Below, one piece after another: positions 21,317 to 28,311 of a stretch of DNA of 29,388 bases. The DNA lies in assembly GCA_964361325.1 (NCBI GenBank), contig CAYHZT010000003.1, forward strand, positions 1 through 29,388, written 5' to 3'. The notes beneath the pieces were generated by a model. That model worked only from the letters and a program-made list of their open reading frames with translations. It ran no database searches and had not been told where the DNA came from. Source of the DNA: 2011-GWA2-47-8b sp964361325. GTDB taxonomy: Bacteria; Patescibacteriota; Minisyncoccia; UBA6257; WO2-44-18. Positions within the stretch are counted from its first letter, which is position 1; each line of letters opens with the position of its first letter. Position numbers and translations under genes: made by a program.

Positions 21317-22579
21317 ATGAATCACTGCACTGAACATATCGCCCGGATTTTGCGGGTGGATAATAATGTCATTGCCGATTTGGAAGTAAAACTCAATAAA
21401 GCAACCGGCAAGGCTGGTGTTTTTGAAAACATTTACAAAGAAAACGAACGATTACTTGACGATCGTCTAAAAGTTTTAGGATTAAGCCATCAATCAGACG
21501 TTAGAGAGGTCTACAGTGCGCTTCTAAACAAAATACGGACCGATGATACTAAGCTTTTTGAAGCCATCGGGATTTTATCCTTGCATGTTCCCGATGCCGC
21601 TGAAAAAATCGTCGAATTCGTTTCGGGTATTCACAAGCCCTCAAAAGGATTCTTTTTAAAAAAAGAAAAAGCCGCGCAATTATTAGCCGCCGAACCGCCG
21701 AAGAAAATTTTAGCGGCGCTCGGATACGAAAACGTGGCGGTAATGCTGCAAAAAGAGGATTTACTGGAGGTTTTTAGCGCTTTGCGATTTTTGGAGGATT
21801 CCGAATGGCTGAATAAAGTTTTTTTTAAGCAGTACGAAAGTTTACTCCCTAATGATTTTGAAGAGCGTGCCATAGAGCTGCGCGCGCTTAGTCCGCGTTG
21901 GATTAAAGCGGCGGAAAAATTCGTGGCTAAAAAGTACCATAACGTCAGCCATCTAAAAGAAATGGGCGTAATCTTTGTCATTCCGATTTTCTCGGGCATT
22001 TCCGGAGAAACATTGCGTTTAACCAGCCTGCTTCTTCACTATCTGAACGAAGTGGAATACTACTCCGAACTTTTCCAAGGATACCGGAATGACGAGAAAA
22101 GTTTTGCGCGCAATGTCATATCGCTTTTGCGAGGCGACGTAGTGGAAAAGAAAACTTCGGAATTGCTGGTAAAATCCGAGAGTCCGCGATTTTTAGTGAT
22201 TCAGCGTTATTTAGCTAAGGACGACGAAAATGACCCGCGGCTTTTTGAGCCGCATATCAATCCGGAGGCGTTTCACTGGCAGAAAGCAGAAGAACAGCTT
22301 CAAGTTGTTGGTAATCATAACGGCAACGGTGGCCTTAAATTTTGGTCGGGTCTTGGCGCCGTGGGAAATTATTTCCCGACAGAAACCGGCGCGGAAATTT
22401 TAGTGAGTTTTAATATAGTAGACGCGGCCATGACACTAGTGAAAGAAAAAGAACAATTGACATATCTTTACCATCATCAGGAAGCGCTGTGGAATAAAAT
22501 TTTTGTCGGTTATTTTAACGAGAAGAAACTTCGTAAAATATCCCAAGACAATATATTGAAAGGATGGTTTGAGGTCTAA
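21317..22579 (+). CDS. Hypothetical protein in the sugar-phosphate cluster
   Basis: 420 residues, soluble, no signal or membrane segment. I recognise no family. The N-terminal part is helical (RILRVDNNVIADLEVKLNKA); the middle is rich in Leu/Glu/Lys helices (KKILAALGYENVAVMLQKED); the C-terminal part has HWQKAEEQLQVVGNHNGNGG and WSGLGAVGNYFPTETGAEIL, which could be a compact domain. The position between PfkB and aldolase suggests a role in or control of carbon metabolism (inference). No Shine-Dalgarno sequence; the start abuts an inverted-repeat arm. Confidence 0.75.
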   Translation: MNHCTEHIARILRVDNNVIADLEVKLNKATGKAGVFENIYKENERLLDDRLKVLGLSHQSDVREVYSALLNKIRTDDTKLFEAIGILSLHVPDAAEKIVEFVSGIHKPSKGFFLKKEKAAQLLAAEPPKKILAALGYENVAVMLQKEDLLEVFSALRFLEDSEWLNKVFFKQYESLLPNDFEERAIELRALSPRWIKAAEKFVAKKYHNVSHLKEMGVIFVIPIFSGISGETLRLTSLLLHYLNEVEYYSELFQGYRNDEKSFARNVISLLRGDVVEKKTSELLVKSESPRFLVIQRYLAKDDENDPRLFEPHINPEAFHWQKAEEQLQVVGNHNGNGGLKFWSGLGAVGNYFPTETGAEILVSFNIVDAAMTLVKEKEQLTYLYHHQEALWNKIFVGYFNEKKLRKISQDNILKGWFEV

Positions 22580-22583
22580 ACGG

Positions 22584-22611
22584 GAATAAAGAATTATGAA
22601 TCATGAATTAA
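22584..22611 (+). repeat. Tandem GAATTAN heptamers at the start of fba
   Basis: GAATAAA-GAATTAT-GAATCAT-GAATTAA, then GGGAAATT. It supplies the ATG of the aldolase gene and its first codons. Confidence 0.8.
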
Positions 22612-23483
22612 GGGAAATTTTAAAGGAAGCCGAAAAGCGCAAAGTTGCCATAGGTCATTTTAATGTTTCTGAATTAAGCGCGCTGAAAGCAATCGCGGAA
22701 GTAGCCGCGGAGTTAAAAGTACCCGTAATTATCGGCACCTCGGAAGGTGAACGGGAATTTATTGATGTTCACGACGCCGTGGCGCTGGTGCGGGATTTGC
22801 GGGAAAAGCACGGCCAGGAAATTTTTTTAAATGCCGACCACACCCATTCTTTGGAAAAAGTAAAAGAAGCGGTGGCTGCCGGATATGACGCGATTTTGTT
22901 TGACGGCGGTACGTTGTCTATCGAAGATAATATTAAAAAAACTAAAGAAGTAGTTGATTACGTTAAGTCCAAAAATCCGGATATTTTAGTTGAGGGGGAA
23001 TTGGGAAATATCGGTAGCGGCTCAACTATCCGAAAAGAATTGCCGAAAGGCGTTGCGATTAAACCAGAAGACTTAACCAAGCCTGAAGAAGCGACGCGAT
23101 TCGTGAAAGAAACCGGCGTTGATCTTTTAGCGCCGGCAGTCGGGAATATTCACGGAATGTTCGCCAATGCTCCGGAGCCGGCTCTAAATATCGAGCGTAT
23201 CAAAGCCATAAAGAAGGCCCTTCGACAGGTTCAGGGTAAACCAATTCCGCTGGTGCTTCATGGCGGTTCTGGGAATACGGATGCCGATTTCGCGGCGGCA
23301 ATAGATGCAGGCGTCAGTATCATTCATATTAGTACGGAGTTGCGCGCTGCTTGGCGAAAAGGAATAGAGTCTACTCTAAAAACCAAACCCGATGAGGTGG
23401 CGCCGTACAAGCTAATGAAGGGTTCGATTGACGAGATGAAAAAAGTGCTTTACAATAGGTTGAAATTGTTTAACCGATTATAA
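22596..23483 (+). CDS. fba: Class II fructose-bisphosphate aldolase
   Basis: 295 residues, zinc-dependent TIM barrel joining dihydroxyacetone-P and glyceraldehyde-3-P. Motifs: KVAIGHFNVSELSALKAI, LNADHTHSLEKVKEA (catalytic Asp and zinc His), ILFDGGTLSIEDNI, VEGELGNIG, AVGNIHGMF and LVLHGGSGNTDADFAAAI. An inserted LRQVQGK, encoded by palindromic element copy 2, sits just before PIPLVLHGGSG. The start codon is supplied by a heptamer repeat. Follows the unknown 420-residue gene after 16 nt. Confidence 0.95.
   Translation: MNHELREILKEAEKRKVAIGHFNVSELSALKAIAEVAAELKVPVIIGTSEGEREFIDVHDAVALVRDLREKHGQEIFLNADHTHSLEKVKEAVAAGYDAILFDGGTLSIEDNIKKTKEVVDYVKSKNPDILVEGELGNIGSGSTIRKELPKGVAIKPEDLTKPEEATRFVKETGVDLLAPAVGNIHGMFANAPEPALNIERIKAIKKALRQVQGKPIPLVLHGGSGNTDADFAAAIDAGVSIIHISTELRAAWRKGIESTLKTKPDEVAPYKLMKGSIDEMKKVLYNRLKLFNRL
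23218..23240 (+). repeat. In-frame palindromic element, copy 2
   Basis: CCCTTCGACAGGTTCAGGG followed by TAAA, read in another frame from copies 1 and 3 as LRQVQGK. Confidence 0.85.
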
Positions 23484-23495
23484 ATATATATACGT

Positions 23496-24212
23496 ATGGA
23501 ATTACAAGTACAAACAAGGGAAAAATTCGGCAAAGCGACTAAAAAACTGCGCGAGCAAGGCTTGATTCCGGCTGAGTTATATGGCCGGGGAGTGCAAAAT
23601 CTTCACTTAGCGATTCCGCTTAAGGAGTTTCGCAAAGTTTTAAAACAAGCGGGAGAGAGCACTATGATCAATGTGATTATTGGAAATGAAAAAAGACCGG
23701 TCATAATCTATGACGTAGCCACCGATCCGGTCAGTGACGAAATAATCAGCGCGGATTTGTATCAAGTTCGCTTGGATGAAAAAGTCAAAATTAAAGTTCC
23801 TTTGGAATTTACGGGCGAATCCTCGGCAATCAAAAACAAAAACGGCATTTTGGTAAAAGTTATGAAAGAACTGGAAGTAGAAGCCTTACCGGCCGATATT
23901 CCCCGTTCTCTTATTGTTGACGTTTCTAAATTGGAAGATATTGGCAACAGTGTTTATGTGAAGGATCTCAAAATTGGAAAAGGCGTCAAAGTTTCGGTTG
24001 GTCCGGAAAGCGTTGTGGCAACCGTGACGGCCCAGATGACCGAAGAGCAAGAGGCTAAACTGGCCGCGGAGGTCAAACCGGAAGAGATTAAAGTGGAAGG
24101 CGAAGAAAAGAAAACCGAACGCGATGCCGCTAAGGCAGCCGCTGAGGCCGCGACTGTTTCTGCAGAGGCAGCCAAACCGGCATCCGGAAAACCTTCCTCT
24201 GAAAAGAAATAA
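23496..24212 (+). CDS. rplY: Ribosomal protein L25 (TL5/CTC form)
   Basis: 238 residues. The N-terminal L25 domain binds 5S rRNA (LQVQTREKFGKATKKLREQG, IPAELYG, HLAIPLKEFRKVLKQ, VIIYDVATDPVSDEIISAD). The second beta domain of the CTC form follows (VKIKVPLEFTGESSAIKNKN, ALPADIPRSLIVDVSKLEDI). The tail is an Ala/Lys/Glu-rich low-complexity extension, as in many CTC proteins. The first codons follow an AT-rich stretch with TATATA close to the ATG. Confidence 0.95.
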   Translation: MELQVQTREKFGKATKKLREQGLIPAELYGRGVQNLHLAIPLKEFRKVLKQAGESTMINVIIGNEKRPVIIYDVATDPVSDEIISADLYQVRLDEKVKIKVPLEFTGESSAIKNKNGILVKVMKELEVEALPADIPRSLIVDVSKLEDIGNSVYVKDLKIGKGVKVSVGPESVVATVTAQMTEEQEAKLAAEVKPEEIKVEGEEKKTERDAAKAAAEAATVSAEAAKPASGKPSSEKK

Positions 24213-24224
24213 GCCTCGTTGCGT

Positions 24225-24230
24225 TATAAT
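24225..24230 (+). promoter_or_regulatory. -10 box TATAAT that fixes the start at 24238
   Basis: TATAAT ends 7 nt before the ATG at 24238. An in-frame ATG at 24229 overlaps the box and would lie upstream of the transcript start. Confidence 0.6.
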
Positions 24231-24237
24231 GAGTGAG

Positions 24238-25584
24238 ATGAGGCTTTTAAATTTTGTAATTGCTTTTAGCGTAATTTCGTATTTAATCGCCGGTGGTTCG
24301 GCGGTTTTTGCGCAAACTGCAAATAGCGCTGCCGAGCGGCAAGTCCTAGAAAATCAGCTTTTGGAATTAGAAAAGCAGATTGATCAGCATGAGGCGCAAA
24401 TTGCCGAATATCAAAGTCAGGGAAAAACCCTATCCAAAGAAATCAGCGCTTTAAATGCCCAAATCGGCAAATTAAACCTGCAGATAAAAACCGTCAATCT
24501 GCAATTAACCAAGCTGGACCAAGAAATCAGTACGACTAAAACTCAAATCGTCACCGCAGAAGAAGATATAGAGCTTAATCGTAGCGCGCTTATCAAGTTG
24601 ATGCAGCATCTTTACGAAAACGAGCGCAAAAATTTGGCGGAGGTTCTTCTTCAAAGCCCGCGTCTCTCGGATTTTTTTGGAAATCTTAATGGTATTCTTT
24701 CGGTCAAAGACGCTCTTTCCAAGACCGTGGAGAAAATCACCGGATTGCGTGTTGATCTTTTGGCAAAAAAGGAAGACTTGGCGGCGAAACGCAGCGATGT
24801 AGCGGCTCTCAAAGCCGCCCAGGATGCGCAAAAAAAATCCGCGCAAGCAATACAAGTAGACAAAAATGTTCTACTTACTCAAACGAAAGGACAAGAATCC
24901 AAATATCAGGCAATTTTGAAAGAAGCCAAAAAAACAGCCGCGGAAATCCGCAATCGCCTATTTGAATTTATCGGCGGCGGCAGTTTAACTTTTGAAAAGG
25001 CCTACGATTTGGCAAAGGTAGCCGAACGGGCGACAGGGATGCGGGCGGCAATGATTCTGGCGGTTTTGGATAGAGAGTCCGCGCTGGGACGAAATGTCGG
25101 CCAGTGCGAATACAAAACCGCAATGCATCCCACCAGGGATTTGCCGATTTTCCTCGCTCTTTTGGACGAACTGGCCAAAGCAGGTAAACAGCCGCCAGAA
25201 CCAATCAAGGTTTCTTGCCCGATAGTTTCTGACGGCGCTTACGGAGGAGCGATGGGTCCGGCGCAATTTATTCCCTCAACTTGGAAGCTTTATCGCAATA
25301 AAATTCAGGAAATAACCGGCAGTAATCCGCCCAATCCCTGGAATCATGGCGACGCTTTCGTTGCTACCGGCCTTTATCTAAAAGATGCTTATAATTCTTC
25401 ATCTTGCGTGAATTACGCGAATGATAATCAAAATGTTCTGCCCAAAACGCTTTTACGAGAGCGCTGCGCGGCCGCCAAATATTACGCGGGCGGTAATTGG
25501 TATAAGTTCCGTTTCCTTTATGGAGATCCGGTAGTCAATAAAGCTCAAAAGTTTCAATCGGATATCGATGTTTTGAACTCATAG
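24238..25584 (+). CDS. Secreted coiled-coil protein with lytic transglycosylase (MltB-like) domain
   Basis: 448 residues. Signal peptide: RLLNFVIAFSVISYLIAGGS, with cleavage near VFAQ. A long coiled coil (about residues 28-235) resembles EnvC/PcsB-type wall-hydrolase regulators (LENQLLELEKQIDQHEAQIA). The C-terminal domain (about 260-448) has ILAVLDRESALGRNVG with the catalytic Glu, GAYGGAMGPAQFIPSTWKLY and ATGLYLKDAY, as in MltB-type transglycosylases that cut peptidoglycan. Likely acts in cell division or wall turnover. The start is chosen from the -10 box; longer frames run into rplY. Confidence 0.9.
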   Translation: MRLLNFVIAFSVISYLIAGGSAVFAQTANSAAERQVLENQLLELEKQIDQHEAQIAEYQSQGKTLSKEISALNAQIGKLNLQIKTVNLQLTKLDQEISTTKTQIVTAEEDIELNRSALIKLMQHLYENERKNLAEVLLQSPRLSDFFGNLNGILSVKDALSKTVEKITGLRVDLLAKKEDLAAKRSDVAALKAAQDAQKKSAQAIQVDKNVLLTQTKGQESKYQAILKEAKKTAAEIRNRLFEFIGGGSLTFEKAYDLAKVAERATGMRAAMILAVLDRESALGRNVGQCEYKTAMHPTRDLPIFLALLDELAKAGKQPPEPIKVSCPIVSDGAYGGAMGPAQFIPSTWKLYRNKIQEITGSNPPNPWNHGDAFVATGLYLKDAYNSSSCVNYANDNQNVLPKTLLRERCAAAKYYAGGNWYKFRFLYGDPVVNKAQKFQSDIDVLNS

Positions 25585-25591
25585 CTCGACC

Positions 25592-25620
25592 TTGCTTTTT
25601 TAATAAATATGTTGTATAAT
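25592..25620 (+). promoter_or_regulatory. Promoter TTGCTT-17-TATAAT
   Basis: TTGCTT at 25592-25597 and TATAAT at 25615-25620. It predicts a leader of about 36 nt with a Shine-Dalgarno sequence for the gene at 25663. Confidence 0.75.
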
Positions 25621-25662
25621 ACCACCTAGTTCTTTACAGGTTTCATTTTAAGGGGGTTGTCT

Positions 25663-26040
25663 ATGGTGGAGACTGAGCTTTTGAAGCGTTCCGTTTGTAA
25701 GGACCTTATTCAGAAAGAAGGTCTTGTGGCGGAGCTTTTGAGGAAGTCCGATCCTTTGTATGGATTTTTGATTCTCAACACGCAGGATGTGCGAGCGGGG
25801 AAGCATCCCGATTGCCGGCATCGCAATATTGTCGGCGCGCTTTATTTGAAAAAATCCCCTCCTCAACTCTTGATTTTCGGAGCATGCAACCGCGAGGTTG
25901 GCGACAGTATTGCGGTGCGCGTTGCTTGTCATCTGCAAGTTATCCCGATCACGACTTGCAGTATCCTCCGAAAGGAAGCGCGCGTTTACGAGCAGACTTG
26001 CTCGGTTTGCGCGCCGGAAACTTCCGCGATTCAAAGTTGA
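25663..26040 (+). CDS. Hypothetical protein, first of the small-gene array
   Basis: 125 residues. The start ATG has AAGGGGG ending 6 nt upstream; a TTG at 25657 is less likely. The N-terminus is helical (ETELLKRSVCKDLIQKEGLV); the middle GFLILNTQDVRAGKHPDC has Cys and His; the end reads ILRKEARVYEQTCSVCAPET. Five cysteines and several His could bind metal. No family recognised. It has its own promoter and terminator. The stop is TGA. Confidence 0.7.
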   Translation: MVETELLKRSVCKDLIQKEGLVAELLRKSDPLYGFLILNTQDVRAGKHPDCRHRNIVGALYLKKSPPQLLIFGACNREVGDSIAVRVACHLQVIPITTCSILRKEARVYEQTCSVCAPETSAIQS

Positions 26041-26050
26041 GTCAGTCAGT

Positions 26051-26078
26051 AAAAAGGCGCGCCAGTTGCGCCTTTTTT
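26051..26078 (+). terminator. Intrinsic terminator
   Basis: AAAAAGGCGC (26051-26060), loop, GCGCCTTTTT (26068-26077). It is followed by TTATTTCGAGATAAAGTATT, which recurs nearly unchanged at 26615-26634. Confidence 0.9.
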
Positions 26079-26121
26079 TATTTCGAGATAAAGTATTGGC
26101 GGTTCATTAAATGGAGGCTTT

Positions 26122-26364
26122 GTGAAGATTCTTAGAGAAGGCGGAGAGCCCAAAAGAAAAACCCGGACAGAAAAGCCTTATCAGTATTCGCTGATTATGA
26201 TGAAGTGGGCTAAGACTCGCGGCAGGCTGGATCAGAAAAGAGTAGATTCGATTTTTGTTCCGACCGACAAAGAAGCGCGAAAAATTGCGAGAAGCGTAAT
26301 GAAGAGCCATCCGGGAGTAAATAAGTGGGAGTTGTTTAAAAAGATTGATGGAGGCGCGCGGTGA
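26122..26364 (+). CDS. Small basic hypothetical protein
   Basis: 80 residues, rich in Lys and Arg (GGEPKRKTRTEKPYQYSLIM), start GTG with GGAGG 4 nt upstream. No family recognised. Its stop overlaps the HTH gene's GTG by 4 bp (GTGA), so the two are coupled. The size, charge and pairing with a DNA-binding protein recall toxin-antitoxin or phage regulatory pairs, but no known toxin motif is visible. Confidence 0.65.
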   Translation: MKILREGGEPKRKTRTEKPYQYSLIMMKWAKTRGRLDQKRVDSIFVPTDKEARKIARSVMKSHPGVNKWELFKKIDGGAR

Positions 26365-26603
26365 CGCGAGACGAGCTCATCAAGAAAATTGAAAAAACTT
26401 CTCCAAGCAACGACAAAGAATTTCAGGAAATTATCGCGGTAGTTGTTGATAATGGATTTTTTACCGAACTGGAAGTTGCGAGAGTGATGGGTTGCTCGCG
26501 CCCCACGGTGGCTAGGTGGAAGAGCGGCGCCAATAGCCCGCATCCCTTGATACGTCCGCCTATGTTTCGAGAATTAATCAAAGCATTGCAAAAAGCGACC
26601 TAA
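26361..26603 (+). CDS. Small helix-turn-helix DNA-binding protein
   Basis: 80 residues. The helix-turn-helix is FTELEVARVMGCSRPTVARW (about 34-53), typical of XRE/Cro-like or MerR-like small regulators, with a conserved Trp-Lys-Ser-Gly after it. GTG start, GGAGG 6 nt upstream. Its last codons (Lys-Ala-Thr-stop) are part of the terminator stem. Possibly represses its own operon. Confidence 0.78.
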   Translation: MTRDELIKKIEKTSPSNDKEFQEIIAVVVDNGFFTELEVARVMGCSRPTVARWKSGANSPHPLIRPPMFRELIKALQKAT

Positions 26604-26617
26604 TAGTCGCTTTTTTT
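26590..26617 (+). terminator. Terminator overlapping the stop of the HTH gene
   Basis: AAAAAGCGAC (26590-26599), loop CTAATA holding the TAA stop, GTCGCTTTTT (26606-26615). It closely matches the terminator at 27038-27065. Confidence 0.9.
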
Positions 26618-26663
26618 ATTTTGTGATAAAGTATTACTAGTTCGTTGAAGGATAGGAGCAGGT

Positions 26664-27050
26664 GTGGCCAAAATAATCCAACGCGGCACTCTGGACGGAT
26701 TTTTCGAAACCGGCTGTGAAGGAGTTATGTGGGTTCTCGCAACCGCAAATAAAAGGATTGGATATGACGGCTTACTGTTTATTGAGCCGGGTGATCATTT
26801 GACCGTCTACAACCTGGATGGGTCTGTGGCGTTTCGGGGCAAAATCCGGGTGGATTATAAGACTGGCTGGCGGGAATATCCGCTGAATCCCGAGCACGGA
26901 CAGCAATGCGCTTTGGGTTTTTGGATTCATTGGATTCAAAGGGGATGGGAGCCGGACGAGTGGGCAAAGCTTTTTATCAAGCATTGGTTTAAAAAATGGA
27001 AAAATTGCAAGCCGTTGCGCGCGGAACTTATTCAGAAAAAAGCGACCTAA
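26664..27050 (+). CDS. Hypothetical protein, third unit of the small-gene array
   Basis: 128 residues, GTG start with AGGAG 6 nt upstream. IIQRGTLDGFFETGCEGVMW, then YDGLLFIEPGDHLTVYNLDG, suggests a beta-rich fold like short phage or mobile-element proteins I recall, but I cannot name it. The second half, LGFWIHWIQRGWEPDEWAKL, is Trp-rich. The C-terminus KKAT is encoded by the terminator stem, as in the neighbour's KAT end. Confidence 0.65.
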   Translation: MAKIIQRGTLDGFFETGCEGVMWVLATANKRIGYDGLLFIEPGDHLTVYNLDGSVAFRGKIRVDYKTGWREYPLNPEHGQQCALGFWIHWIQRGWEPDEWAKLFIKHWFKKWKNCKPLRAELIQKKAT

Positions 27051-27065
27051 TGGTCGCCTTTTTTA
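27038..27065. terminator. Bidirectional terminator between convergent genes
   Basis: GCGACC (27042-27047), TAAT, GGTCGC (27052-27057), with A-rich and T-rich flanks on both sides. It overlaps the stop at 27050 and lies next to the prfA stop at 27063. Confidence 0.85.
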
Positions 27066-27815
27066 TTTCTCTGTCTGCTTATTTATTTTTTTCAACAGCA
27101 CATCTAAATCTCCTTCTAGGACCTTCTCTATATTATGTACTTTAACATTAAATCTATGGTCGGTTATTCTGTCATCCGGAAAATTATAAGTTCTTATTTT
27201 TTCCGACCTATCCGCGGATCCTACCTGGGCGCGGCGGGCTTCGGTGACATCGCCGAATTCTTTTGACCGTTGCATATCGAAAAGTTTCGCGCGGAGCATT
27301 TCCATGGCGCGTTCCCGGTTAGCGTGCTGGTTTCGTTCTTCACGGCAGCCGACTACGATTCCTGTCGGTTTGTGCAAAATACGGACAGCCGTTTCTACCT
27401 TATTGACGTTTTGACCACCCGGGCCGCCGGCGCGGGAGAAAGTTACTTCCAGTTCATCTGGCTTGATATTTACTTCTTTTGGCTCCACGACCGGAAGAAT
27501 TACCACGGTGGCCGTGGAAGTATGCACGCGGCCGGATTTTTCCGTAGCCGGTACGCGCTGTACGCGATGAACGCCCGATTCTAATTTCAAAGTGTCGTAG
27601 ACACTTTGTCCTGAGTTTATCGAAGGATTACTATCGATACGTCCGACGAAAGTTTTGTATCCGCCGATAGTGCCGGGGGAAGAGTCGGCAACGGAGAAAG
27701 TCCAACCCCGTTTTGCGGCATACCGCTGATACATTCTCGCGAGGTCACCGGCAAAAATAGAGGCCTCATCGCCTCCGGTGCCGGCTCGGACTTCAAGATA
27801 GATTTTGTTTGTCAT
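27063..27815 (-). CDS. prfA: Peptide chain release factor 1, short form
   Basis: 250 residues against about 360 in E. coli RF1. The catalytic GGQ is in SRAGGPGGQNVNKVETAVRI. The stop-reading PxT tripeptide is in RVQRVPATEKSGRVHTSTAT, so it should read UAA and UAG. Also EVRAGTGGDEAS and RTYNFPDDRITDHRF. N-terminal domain 1 (about 100 residues) is absent. A TATAAT box lies 9 nt upstream of the ATG, and no coding sequence for the missing domain is seen upstream, so the short form looks genuine. An in-frame palindrome adds SNPSINSGQS between strands of domain 2. Confidence 0.92.
   Translation of the reverse strand: MTNKIYLEVRAGTGGDEASIFAGDLARMYQRYAAKRGWTFSVADSSPGTIGGYKTFVGRIDSNPSINSGQSVYDTLKLESGVHRVQRVPATEKSGRVHTSTATVVILPVVEPKEVNIKPDELEVTFSRAGGPGGQNVNKVETAVRILHKPTGIVVGCREERNQHANRERAMEMLRAKLFDMQRSKEFGDVTEARRAQVGSADRSEKIRTYNFPDDRITDHRFNVKVHNIEKVLEGDLDVLLKKINKQTEK
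27604..27627 (-). repeat. In-frame palindromic element, copy 3
   Basis: On the minus strand TCCTTCGATAAACTCAGGA, then CAAAG, read as PSINSGQ in prfA. Confidence 0.82.
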
Positions 27816-27824
27816 GTTTTTAGA

Positions 27825-27830
27825 ATTATA
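27825..27830 (-). promoter_or_regulatory. -10 box TATAAT for prfA
   Basis: TATAAT on the minus strand lies 9 nt before the ATG at 27815. No Shine-Dalgarno sequence. Confidence 0.55.
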
Positions 27831-27902
27831 GCGTCTTGTTTATCTTTTGACTAAGAATTATAAAGCGGGAAGTACGAATTACCGGAAGCTAAAAACAGTC
27901 CA

Positions 27903-27923
27903 GTAATTCTTGATTCGTAATTC
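27903..27923 (-). repeat. Three tandem GAATTAN heptamers, intergenic
   Basis: On the minus strand GAATTAC-GAATCAA-GAATTAC, between rpmE and prfA. Single GAATTA copies recur nearby (27855-27880). Confidence 0.7.
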
Positions 27924-27925
27924 AA

Positions 27926-27947
27926 AAAGCTAAGATTTTTTAGCTTT
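27926..27947 (-). terminator. Weak terminator-like hairpin at the rpmE stop
   Basis: AAAGCTAA / TTAGCTTT with a 6-nt loop. It contains the rpmE stop codon. Few G-C pairs and a short T run make it weak. Confidence 0.45.
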
Positions 27948-28187
27948 CTTCACACGCGGCTTCTTGGCAGTTTTAGTAGCCGTAGCGGCTTTCGCGCGGC
28001 GGGCTTTGAATTTTTCTACCTTGCCGGCAGTGTCGATAAGTTTTTCCTTGCCGGTATAAAAAGGATGGCAATCGCCGCAAATTTCAACATTAAGCTCCGG
28101 CTTGGTGGAGCCAACCGTAAAATGATTCCCGCAAGCGCATTTCACTTTCGCGTCGTCGTAGTATTTTGGGTGTATATCCTGTTTCAT
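27930..28187 (-). CDS. rpmE: Ribosomal protein L31, zinc-binding type
   Basis: 85 residues. The family core is MKQDIHPKYYDDAKVKCACG, then EICGDCHPFYTGKEKLIDT; CxC and CxxC give the four zinc cysteines of the C+ form. The C-terminus is a Lys/Ala-rich extension (ATATKTAKKPRVKKAKKS). The -10 box TATATA lies 7 nt before the ATG. It is upstream of prfA in the same direction, with 115 nt between. Confidence 0.96.
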   Translation of the reverse strand: MKQDIHPKYYDDAKVKCACGNHFTVGSTKPELNVEICGDCHPFYTGKEKLIDTAGKVEKFKARRAKAATATKTAKKPRVKKAKKS

Positions 28188-28194
28188 TATTCCT

Positions 28195-28200
28195 TATATA
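28195..28200 (-). promoter_or_regulatory. -10 box TATATA for rpmE
   Basis: TATATA on the minus strand ends 7 nt before the ATG at 28187; an AAGGA between them is too close to act as a normal ribosome-binding site. Confidence 0.45.
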
Positions 28201-28238
28201 GTATTCGTTTTCGAATTTTTTTGCAACTGCGTAAAAAA

Positions 28239-28267
28239 TTGACAAAAAGCGGAAATTTTTTTAATAT
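28239..28267 (+). promoter_or_regulatory. Promoter TTGACA-17-TAATAT
   Basis: TTGACA at 28239-28244 and TAATAT at 28262-28267. It predicts a 38-nt leader with GAAGGAG for the lipoprotein gene. Confidence 0.82.
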
Positions 28268-28311
28268 CAGCGCAAGTTCTTTGAATATCTCAATTGAAGG
28301 AGTGGTAAACA

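Noticed and set aside
24124..24237. A longer N-terminus for the transglycosylase
   Set aside because: The region is the Ala-rich tail of rplY in another frame, and the -10 box lies after it; the signal peptide begins at 24238.
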